Shown piece after piece: positions 15,352 to 22,739 of a stretch of 32,856 nt of DNA. Origin of the DNA: Bacteroidota bacterium (lineage in GTDB: Bacteria; Bacteroidota; Bacteroidia; Chitinophagales; Chitinophagaceae). Position numbers and translations under genes: made by a program. How positions within the stretch are numbered: position 1 is the stretch's first letter; each line of letters opens with the position of its first letter. Under the pieces are notes generated by a model, which was given only the letters and a program-made list of their open reading frames with translations, ran no database searches and was not told the origin of the DNA. The stretch is taken from positions 1 through 32,856 of the forward strand of contig JAEZDR010000038.1 of the NCBI GenBank assembly GCA_023433265.1, given 5' to 3'.

Positions 15352-16671
15352 CTACGATGCCGGGTCTGCATCAATCTTGTTTTTACCCAACTTGCTATCA
15401 ACTTCTTCAATTTTCAACGTAATTTCTTCAATTGATCGGGAAACTTCGTCTATCCTGGATGGTAACCCGGCTATATTAATTTCCACCTCCCGGATCTTAT
15501 CTTTTATTTCCTCCATCTCCCTCTCCACTTCTTCTATTTTCTGCTTCTTACCTTCAATACGGGCTTCAGTCCTCTCTTTGAACGATGCCGACCATGCTTC
15601 ATCAAATTGCTTTTGTAACTCGTCTATGTCATCGTAAAGTTTTACAAGGAAGTCCTGTTGGTTCCCTAATCTTGATTCCAGCTTTACCAGAAACTCTTTT
15701 TGACTGATGGAAAACTTGTCTAGCTTCTCTTTGTACTGATGCTGCTTTCCCAATCGTTCTTTCAGCATGTGAAGAAAGTTGTTCTGCTTTTGCACCCACT
15801 CTGTTTTCCTTTGCTCACGTTCTTCTTTCTTTTTCCTGGCCTCCGCTTTATAAGCCTCCCAGGCTTCGTCCTGCACTTTCTTACAGTTGTCTATGGCGGC
15901 AAATAGTTGCTTCCGGTGTTCCCAGGTAAATGTATTCTGCAGCTCAATCGCTAAATTCCTTATGTCCCGTAGTATTTCTGATTGTGTTTTAAGTGGATTT
16001 CTCTGGCATTCAAGCTCATCCTTTTTCTCTGCTACAGTGAGCGTCAGATTGCTTTCCCTTAGATTAGTTACAAGCTCATCAAGCGACTTGGCGCTTAGGC
16101 AGGCATCATCCGTGCTTAAAGTTCGAAGTGCTTGCATAAAAAGGAGCGTTATCCTTTCTGACTGGCTTGCTTTCTTCTCGCGCTCTTCTTTCAGTGCGGT
16201 ATAATAAACATCTTCAAGGGTGCGTAAACACTCCCGAACTTTGATAAATTCATCCCAGGTTTTATTTCTTGTTAGCTTGTCTGGCCAATGTGGTTGTTTA
16301 ATAAACTCCACCAATCCATCTGCTTGCGACCTAAGCCTGGTAAATACTTCACGCGACTTTTCCTGGCTTCCAACTTCCAGTTTATTAACTGCAGCGGCAA
16401 AGTCTGCCACTCGCCGGTGAGCTTCTTCAGCAAAGCTTTCCTGCTCCTGGCTTGCTGCCTCCATCTTCTCATGAAACTTGTTTGCAATACCGCGATAGTG
16501 ATCCCATACTTCTTCCTGTTGCGTTTTACTTGCAAATGATATTTCCTTCATCTCAGCAAGTAAGGCTTTACGAAACAAGATAAGTTCTCTTCCATCACCT
16601 GTAGCAGGGTCAAAACACTCAACCAGCTTTGCGAAATGATCTAACTTTTCAATTAATGCTTCTACCATCAT
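15352..16671 (-). CDS. coiled-coil protein, possibly DUF349-related
   Basis: A 439-residue soluble, highly charged protein without signal peptide or membrane segment. Two WxxY/F segments, EVWDHYRGIANKF (about 54-66) and EAWEAYKAEARKK (269-281), recall DUF349 repeats. Residues 296-345 contain a 28-residue repeat seen twice (QNNFLHMLKERLG at 296 and QKEFLVKLESRLG at 324). Residues 366-430 are a long continuous heptad coiled coil rich in Glu, Ile and Lys. Such a shape suggests a structural or scaffold role, but no function can be assigned. Two in-frame ATG codons (16671 and 16668) are adjacent; either could start. Confidence 0.75.
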   Translation of the reverse strand: MMVEALIEKLDHFAKLVECFDPATGDGRELILFRKALLAEMKEISFASKTQQEEVWDHYRGIANKFHEKMEAASQEQESFAEEAHRRVADFAAAVNKLEVGSQEKSREVFTRLRSQADGLVEFIKQPHWPDKLTRNKTWDEFIKVRECLRTLEDVYYTALKEEREKKASQSERITLLFMQALRTLSTDDACLSAKSLDELVTNLRESNLTLTVAEKKDELECQRNPLKTQSEILRDIRNLAIELQNTFTWEHRKQLFAAIDNCKKVQDEAWEAYKAEARKKKEEREQRKTEWVQKQNNFLHMLKERLGKQHQYKEKLDKFSISQKEFLVKLESRLGNQQDFLVKLYDDIDELQKQFDEAWSASFKERTEARIEGKKQKIEEVEREMEEIKDKIREVEINIAGLPSRIDEVSRSIEEITLKIEEVDSKLGKNKIDADPAS

Positions 16672-16742
16672 AGTCTAGGCTGCAAACACTAAAATAATCC
16701 CTTTTCATCTATATCCGCGGTAAACAATTGTCCGGAACATTT

Positions 16743-17924
16743 CTAAAAAGAAACATGCTTTCGCCCGCTTGCCAGCCTTAGCCACAGGTAACCGACCCCT
16801 ATAGATAGAAATGATGCGACAAGAACTGAAATCTTTGCCATGTCGGCCGTTGCCTGGTCAAAAGCCAGTGTCGCAATAAAGATGGACATAGTAAAACCGA
16901 TTCCGGCTAATATACCAGCCCCGATCATTTGAAGCCAATTTACCTGGGCAGGCAGTTCAGCTATTTTTACCTTGACCAACAGTAGACACATCAACGTAAT
17001 GCCTAAAGGTTTACCCACGAAAAGTCCCAACAATATCCCCAGGCTCATATCGGAAATTAGGCTAGCAGAGAAATTTGCCGGGAAAACAATTGCTGTATTG
17101 GCTAATGCAAACAAGGGCATAATTAAAAAATAAACCGAGTGGTGAAGCTTTATTTCCAACCTCTGTACATGGTCAATCGGCACCAGGAAAGCAAATAGCA
17201 CACCCGCTATTGTTGCATGAATGCCACTGTTTAGCATACAATACCACAGGCCCAGGCCTGCCACTATAAATGGGATGCTCAGTCGCTTAGTTTTCCTTTT
17301 GAAAGTAATGGTAAGGATTGCTATACCCGCTGCTGCAATAAGGTAGTAAAAGTTGATAGCTCCCCCATAGAACAATGCAATTACAATAATTGCTCCCAGG
17401 TCATCAATTATCGCAAGCGCAGTGAGGAATATCTTTAAAGCCAAAGGCACCCGAGGCCCCGCTAAACTTGCCACCCCAAGGGAAAAAGCAATATCCGTTG
17501 CGGTAGGCACTGCCCAGCCACTACTGTATTCTCCTCCTCCATTTAGTAATAAATAGATGACTGCAGGGAATAGCATACCTCCTACCGCAGCAACAATAGG
17601 CAACATGGACTTTCGAACAGACGAAAGTTCTCCACTCACTAATTCCCTGCGTATCTCCATCCCAACAAGGAAAAAAAATACACTCATTAAACCATCATTG
17701 ATGAAATGGACAATACTGTGAGGCAGATGCACCGCATGCATGAACGGAATTTCCGTTAGCCAAAGATTAACATACCCGGCAGTAAAAGGAATATTAGAAA
17801 GTAAAAGCGAAATGCTGGTGCAGCTAAGTAACATTACACCAATAGCACGGCTATCATGTAAAAACTCCTTCAGCGGGTGTATGAATCTTGTACCCAGGAA
17901 ACTGAAAATACCAGTGTTTTTCAT
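16743..17924 (-). CDS. nhaA: Na+/H+ antiporter NhaA
   Basis: An inner-membrane antiporter that expels Na+ in exchange for H+. The 393-residue length is close to the E. coli protein. The ion-binding aspartates are present: TDIAFSLGV carries the first, and the pair in AIIDDLGAIIVIALFY corresponds to D163/D164. The opening FLHDSRAIGVMLLSCTSISL and the SVFFFLVGMEIRRELVSGEL segment are typical. The ATG overlaps the OstA stop by 4 nt (ATGA), so translation is coupled to the envelope operon. Membership in an LPS/lipid-transport operon is unusual and may reflect envelope pH or salt stress; that is inference. Confidence 0.97.
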   Translation of the reverse strand: MKNTGIFSFLGTRFIHPLKEFLHDSRAIGVMLLSCTSISLLLSNIPFTAGYVNLWLTEIPFMHAVHLPHSIVHFINDGLMSVFFFLVGMEIRRELVSGELSSVRKSMLPIVAAVGGMLFPAVIYLLLNGGGEYSSGWAVPTATDIAFSLGVASLAGPRVPLALKIFLTALAIIDDLGAIIVIALFYGGAINFYYLIAAAGIAILTITFKRKTKRLSIPFIVAGLGLWYCMLNSGIHATIAGVLFAFLVPIDHVQRLEIKLHHSVYFLIMPLFALANTAIVFPANFSASLISDMSLGILLGLFVGKPLGITLMCLLLVKVKIAELPAQVNWLQMIGAGILAGIGFTMSIFIATLAFDQATADMAKISVLVASFLSIGVGYLWLRLASGRKHVSF

Positions 17925-19513
17925 TTAGTACTAATAAATAGGTCCGCTTTAGACTTGGGTCTTCTGCTTCCGAGCCACTTAAACCCTCTTACTCTTAATT
18001 GTTCGTGGTTCACCTGTCCCATTGGATAAGATGTACCCCGTACACCCGTTCGTAAAGCTACTTTCTGAGGTTCACGGTTTTTAAAATAAACATCAATTGC
18101 ATCTGCTGTGCTTTGGTTCACACCCACCAACTTTGCACTATCGTCCTCAGCATAATAAATACTTTCGGCATTTCCTTTTGCCCTCAGCGAATCAATGTTG
18201 CCATCAATAAAATATCCTGTAATGGTGCGACCTTTAACCTGGTTGAAATAATTATAGTTCTTGATCTGGCTTATAGCGAGCCCGTTTTCAAACACCCGCA
18301 TCAGTTCCGGCTTTCTATGCCTCGTAAAAAGATAGATGGTATCTCCTGAAAGCTGGTTCCCTTGCGCCCAAACTACCGGATTCTTGAAAAGCCGAAACAC
18401 AGAGTCCTCCCCGGAGTAGAAAAGACTGTCACCCACCGCCTGCAAAGAATCGGAGAATATCCTCACATTATAGTAGGCTTCAAAAAAACGGTCTGAGGCC
18501 GTGTCCACTTTTGAACTGTCTATTAAAGGGCGTTCCCTAACGGGAGGCACGGTTCTGAACTCTCTAAGACGGGTAAGCCTGGATGTGTACAGTGTGTCGG
18601 CCGCTATAAATAACGAGTCCCCATCCTGCTTAATAGCCATCACCGGCGATTGAGTCGCAAGAAGGGAGTTGGTGTTTCTATTGCTCTTGATGTTGTTAGC
18701 ATACATAATAAAACCCTGGGCGCTATCCCTCAAAATCACATTCCCGTTAGCCTCACCAAACCCTGTTTTATCATCATTTGCAACCTGGTCTGCAGTGATG
18801 CTTGTGGTGCCATCAAATATCTGTGGACGTTTGCCGAAGTTTGCCCTCTTATTCTTTAGATCGTAAAAGCCGCTGCTTGTTACTACCCGTTGATCTTTGC
18901 TTTTTATATCGGTCCTTGTAACAAACGTGGCGATCTCCGAATCTACATTGTAAAGCAGCGAGTCGCTTGAAAGCGTGTATTCAGGATCAACTAGTAATAC
19001 CCCTCCTTTAAAAAAGACATCCTTGGTGTCTCCATAATAGGTTCCTTCCCGACTGGTAAGAACTGTACTCCCGTTCACCACTCTTCCGCCCTGCAAATAA
19101 GTGGCTATTTTACTGTTAACATTATATTCGAGCTCAGGGGTCGTAAGCGTTCCTTTGCCGTCTGTAAGCCTTACATTGTTGCTGAGGTACGCCAACTTGG
19201 TATTGCCATCGTACCTGGCGTACTCGGAATAAGTATGAATGCTGTCTGCATCATTGATGTGTATCTTCCCGAAAGCCTCTAAAGTATTGGTCCGCCGGTT
19301 TATTACTGCACTGTCGCAGTAAAAGGTAGTTCCCTCTTGCTTTACAATTACATTGCCTCCTAACGAATTAAATTCATCACCCGTCTCTGTTTTTCTAAAG
19401 TTGAGCCTGTCTGCCTGTATAATCTCGAGCGGCTTCTTCTGCTGTGCGTACGATGGCAGGTAGCTTACTAACAGGATGAATACAAGAACGGGTTGTAGCC
19501 ACTTCAACTGCAT
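17921..19513 (-). CDS. OstA/LptA-like periplasmic protein
   Basis: A 530-residue exported protein (signal peptide residues 1-23, ending PSYAQ) built of repeated beta-strand units of the LptA/OstA type: DEFNSLGGNVIVKQEGTTFYCDSAVINR, then LSNNVRLTDGKGTLTTPELEYN, and similar repeats through about residue 300. The C-terminal part has more units (DSLQAVGDSLFYS, QLSGDTIYLFTR). OstA folds form the periplasmic slide that carries LPS to the outer membrane. This long form is typical of Bacteroidota and lacks the LptD barrel. It overlaps the MCE gene by 1 nt (TAATG) and nhaA by 4 nt. Confidence 0.88.
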   Translation of the reverse strand: MQLKWLQPVLVFILLVSYLPSYAQQKKPLEIIQADRLNFRKTETGDEFNSLGGNVIVKQEGTTFYCDSAVINRRTNTLEAFGKIHINDADSIHTYSEYARYDGNTKLAYLSNNVRLTDGKGTLTTPELEYNVNSKIATYLQGGRVVNGSTVLTSREGTYYGDTKDVFFKGGVLLVDPEYTLSSDSLLYNVDSEIATFVTRTDIKSKDQRVVTSSGFYDLKNKRANFGKRPQIFDGTTSITADQVANDDKTGFGEANGNVILRDSAQGFIMYANNIKSNRNTNSLLATQSPVMAIKQDGDSLFIAADTLYTSRLTRLREFRTVPPVRERPLIDSSKVDTASDRFFEAYYNVRIFSDSLQAVGDSLFYSGEDSVFRLFKNPVVWAQGNQLSGDTIYLFTRHRKPELMRVFENGLAISQIKNYNYFNQVKGRTITGYFIDGNIDSLRAKGNAESIYYAEDDSAKLVGVNQSTADAIDVYFKNREPQKVALRTGVRGTSYPMGQVNHEQLRVRGFKWLGSRRPKSKADLFISTK

Positions 19514-20532
19514 TAGCGCTTTGCATTTGCCGAATCAACCAATGGAGCAGTAAGGTAGCCATCGTTTGCCGTCTTACGCCCAAATACAGAAAAGTTCAGG
19601 TGAACATAGCGCTTAGGATTTACCCTAATGTCGTCCATCAATATATTAAGACTACGCGCGGTATTGTTTAAATGCAGGTAAAGCTGCCTGTCATTAATTA
19701 ATGCGCCAAGCGAACCTTCATTTGAGTTAATCTTGGCTACAGCCTGGTTAAGAACTATCGAAGTTGAATCCAGTTTATCAATGATAGATTTGATATCCGC
19801 TTGAGCCAGGTTGGCTGACGTCTTATCCAGATTTGTCATCACATTATTGATCTTACCGTTATTGTCGGCAAGATTCCGGGTAAAGTTGTTTACATTATTC
19901 ACCGTGCCCGTTAATGCGCCTGACTGAGGATCCAACATTCCCTGTAATGATTTTGATGATACAGCAATGCTTGCGCTTGCATGATTCAGGTTACCTAACA
20001 TTGCGTGTAAATTGGCCCTGGCCGTCGGATTCAGTACTGTTTGTACACTCCGTAGCACAGAATCCAGGTCACGTAACGTAACCGTTAACTGATCTGCTAC
20101 AGGACCCACTTTAGCGCTCAACTCGTTGAAAATGCTTGACTCTCCAGGCTCCGTACGGATAGTATCTCCATTGGCAAGGTATCGCGTACTGTTGCCCAAC
20201 TCTATTTCGATAGATGGTGCAGACAGCGGGTTTGATTTAATGTAAGCAATTGAGTTATCAGGAATATTAAATTCATCTTTTAGCTTTATAGCAACCAATA
20301 TGCTCCTGAGGCTTTTGTCAGCTTCCTCTATTTCGTGTACTGTTCCAATTTGAAAGCCGTTGACCCGTACGGGGTATGAGGGCATGATACCTTTTGTATC
20401 CTGGTAGCGAGCATATATAAAATTGCCTGTAGCAAATACATTTTTCCCTTTTAAAAAGTTGAAGCCAAGTATCAAAAGCGTAACGGCAATAGCAGTTAGC
20501 GCACCAATCTTAGTCTCATTATTGATTTTCAT
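19513..20532 (-). CDS. MCE/MlaD-family lipid-transport protein
   Basis: A 339-residue protein with one N-terminal membrane helix (about residues 9-27, IGALTAIAVTLLILGFNFLK) followed by an MCE domain (about 35-115: GIMPSYPVRVNGFQIGTVHEI and SAPSIEIELGN). After that comes a long helical, Asn/Leu-rich region (residues 120-300) of the kind that forms a periplasmic barrel extension. MlaD-type proteins form hexamers that bind phospholipid for transfer between membranes, with MlaE/MlaF partners; those partners are not in this window. It is coupled to the OstA gene by a TAATG overlap. A -7 box 80 nt upstream suggests it can start its own transcript. Confidence 0.92.
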   Translation of the reverse strand: MKINNETKIGALTAIAVTLLILGFNFLKGKNVFATGNFIYARYQDTKGIMPSYPVRVNGFQIGTVHEIEEADKSLRSILVAIKLKDEFNIPDNSIAYIKSNPLSAPSIEIELGNSTRYLANGDTIRTEPGESSIFNELSAKVGPVADQLTVTLRDLDSVLRSVQTVLNPTARANLHAMLGNLNHASASIAVSSKSLQGMLDPQSGALTGTVNNVNNFTRNLADNNGKINNVMTNLDKTSANLAQADIKSIIDKLDSTSIVLNQAVAKINSNEGSLGALINDRQLYLHLNNTARSLNILMDDIRVNPKRYVHLNFSVFGRKTANDGYLTAPLVDSANAKR

Positions 20533-20611
20533 CTACTATTTGTTTGTTCTAAAAGCCTTACGTGGCCATTAAACCCTGTTCACTCAAGCATTATGCCACG
20601 GGCAAGGGCAA

Positions 20612-20619
20612 CAAATGTA
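20612..20619 (-). promoter_or_regulatory. -7 element upstream of the MCE-OstA-nhaA genes
   Basis: Minus-strand TACATTTG (TAnnTTTG), 79 nt before the MCE start, within the 155-nt gap that separates it from the amidase gene. Confidence 0.4.
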
Positions 20620-20687
20620 ATACAATTAGAACTCCTAATATATACAAGACAGAGGGCAAACCCGACAGAGGTAAAACCAGGGGTAGG

Positions 20688-21569
20688 TTACAACTTTGGA
20701 AGAGACAATTGATAACGCTTAAGCGCTTTTACTATGGCCTTAGCAATTTCCTGCTGACCTTTAGTGCTGTTCAGGTACTTTTCTTCCTCTGGGTTACTTA
20801 TATAACCGGTTTCTACCAGCACGCTTGGCATTGCAGTGGCCTGTAGCACCCAAATGCCTACCTCCCGCTGCCTCGCCTCCCTGCTTATCCTGCCAACTTT
20901 TTTAAACTCATCTTCTATTGTTATGGCAAGATTAGCACTGCGGGTAAAGAACTGCTTGGTTTTTAGCGAGTACATGATCATCTTTTCAGGAGAATCCGGG
21001 TTAAAACCGCGCACCTGTCGTGCCAGGACACTATCCATATACAAAGCCTCGTTTTCCCGCATCACCTTTTCTTTCATTTCGTTTTTGTGAGCCCCCCAGA
21101 TGTATGTTTCAGTACCCCGAGCCGGGTTGGGAGTAGTCCAGGTTTTATAAACCGGAACTTTACGCTTGCGCTTCTTCTTTTTCGACCCCTCTTTTACGTA
21201 ATAGCTGACCGTCTTTGTGCCTTTTTGCTCCCTATGCACCTTAGGCGCTGCTGCATTACAGTGGATTGAAATAAAAAGGTCTCCTTTGTTCGAGTTGGCA
21301 ATTTTTGCTTTGGTAACTGGGTGCTGGAAAACATCTGTCGTACGGGTCATTACCACTTTTACACCGGGCATTTCGCTTTTAATAAGTTTAGCCAACCTAT
21401 TCGCCACTGCCAGAGCAATATCTTTTTCTTTGGAAAATTTACCGACTGCTCCACCGTCATGCCCGCCGTGACCTGCATCTATTATGACTGTTTTAAGCTG
21501 ATTTTGCGCTTTTCCGGGAATAACGATGAGTGAGCAGAACAAAAATATCAAGAAAGCTAAGCGGTACAT
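20688..21569 (-). CDS. N-acetylmuramoyl-L-alanine amidase (second of tandem pair)
   Basis: A secreted amidase_3 zinc hydrolase (293 residues) that cuts the bond between MurNAc and the stem peptide of peptidoglycan. The signal peptide is residues 1-21. Zinc ligands are H34 (DAGHGGHDGG), E48 and H103 (SIHCNA), and the catalytic Glu is E253 (SVLVETGYISNPEE). A Lys-rich insert, about residues 129-138, is also present in its twin. It shares the domain layout of the neighbouring amidase and overlaps it by 1 nt (TAATG), so the pair is a tandem duplication under one transcript. Confidence 0.93.
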   Translation of the reverse strand: MYRLAFLIFLFCSLIVIPGKAQNQLKTVIIDAGHGGHDGGAVGKFSKEKDIALAVANRLAKLIKSEMPGVKVVMTRTTDVFQHPVTKAKIANSNKGDLFISIHCNAAAPKVHREQKGTKTVSYYVKEGSKKKKRKRKVPVYKTWTTPNPARGTETYIWGAHKNEMKEKVMRENEALYMDSVLARQVRGFNPDSPEKMIMYSLKTKQFFTRSANLAITIEDEFKKVGRISREARQREVGIWVLQATAMPSVLVETGYISNPEEEKYLNSTKGQQEIAKAIVKALKRYQLSLPKL

Positions 21570-22534
21570 TATTTACCCTGGCTTTGTACACCTTTGATCG
21601 TTCCACTTTCCAAGGCGGCTTTATACTTGAGAATGGCATTTTTCATCGACTCGGTAAGTTGATCCTGGCCTTTTTCGCTATTAAGATAGGCTTCGTCTTC
21701 CGGTGTGCAAATAAATCCCGTCTCTACCAGGATGCTCGGCATCGCGGTGGCCTGCAATACCCAGATTCCCTGGTGGTTTCTTTGTTTTACCCCGTAGCTT
21801 GGCCGGCCAAGTGTTGCAAATTCTTCTTCAACAAGTTCAGCCGCTAATTGGCTGTTTTTGAAATATTTTGCTGTTAGAAGGCTGGCTTTGATATAGGCTT
21901 CGGGAGTGTCAAAAAACTGGAAGCTGCTATCGGCCTGTTCCCCGCTTTCATCCTGCACAAATTGTTTCTTTTGGTCGTTTTTGCCTACTGCCCAAATGTA
22001 TGTTTCCGTGCCGGTTACTGTTTCCGGAATTCTTACGCGTTTGTATGCTGTTACAGTTCTCGTCTTAGCAACGCGCTTCTTCTTTTTTCCTTTTCCTGTG
22101 GTTACATAGTACGTTTCTTTCCTCGTACCGTTTGGTACGTTTCTATACTTAGGTGCAAGTGAGTTTACATGAATAGATACAAACAAGTCGCCTCTTGCTT
22201 CGTTGGCAATTTTAGCCCGCAATCTGTTTGCTTCATTTTTATTGTTAACATCACCGGGGAGATTTTCATTCGTTCTTGTATAAACTATGTTTACTCCAGG
22301 TATCACATCCTGAAGCTTCTTTCCAAGTTTGAGCGCCATCTGTAGGGTAAGCTGTGCTTCATTGCTATATTCACCAATTGCACCGGGGTCGTTTCCGCCA
22401 TGACCAGCATCTATAACAATTGTCTTAATGGCTTGTTTTCCTGCTTGCGCCAGGGAAACAAGTGGAGAGCTGAAAATGCCTATGCAGAGCAGGGTGAATA
22501 TATAAACAAAGGATAAGGTTGTTCTTTTAAACAT
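21569..22534 (-). CDS. N-acetylmuramoyl-L-alanine amidase (first of tandem pair)
   Basis: An exported amidase_3 enzyme of 321 residues with signal peptide about 1-30 (ending SLAQA). Zinc ligands are H45 (DAGHGGNDPG), E59 (SNEAQLTL) and the His of VFVSIHVNS; the catalytic Glu lies in SILVETGFICTPEDE. A Lys-rich insert (KGKKKKRVAK) lies in the middle, as in the downstream copy. The ATG at 22534 was chosen because it gives a clean signal peptide; an in-frame ATG at 22561 would add nine residues. It heads the operon, with a TACCTTTA box at 22572-22579 as a possible -7 element. Sequence similarity to the twin is clear but far from identical, so duplication is old. Confidence 0.93.
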   Translation of the reverse strand: MFKRTTLSFVYIFTLLCIGIFSSPLVSLAQAGKQAIKTIVIDAGHGGNDPGAIGEYSNEAQLTLQMALKLGKKLQDVIPGVNIVYTRTNENLPGDVNNKNEANRLRAKIANEARGDLFVSIHVNSLAPKYRNVPNGTRKETYYVTTGKGKKKKRVAKTRTVTAYKRVRIPETVTGTETYIWAVGKNDQKKQFVQDESGEQADSSFQFFDTPEAYIKASLLTAKYFKNSQLAAELVEEEFATLGRPSYGVKQRNHQGIWVLQATAMPSILVETGFICTPEDEAYLNSEKGQDQLTESMKNAILKYKAALESGTIKGVQSQGK

Positions 22535-22695
22535 AGTTGCTAAGGGTGTTGTAGTATGCAAAAAAACCGCGTAAAGGTAACAGAAAGGGTTATAGCCCTA
22601 TCTCCCTTTTTATTGACACGCCAATTTAGTAAAAGTAAATGCCGGCTAGTGTTAAAAGGTATATAAGGTAACAGGCTTTTACAGCCTAAATTAAA

Positions 22696-22717
22696 GAAGG
22701 AGGCCCAGGCCTCCTTC
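22696..22717 (-). terminator. hairpin terminator after the TonB receptor gene
   Basis: A 10-bp perfect stem gaaggaggcc (22696-22705) / ggcctccttc (22708-22717) with a 2-nt loop, 22 nt past the receptor stop. On the minus strand it is followed by TTTAATTTAG, a modest T-tract. Confidence 0.55.
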
Positions 22718-22739
22718 GAATATGTGAATAAGTATTAGC

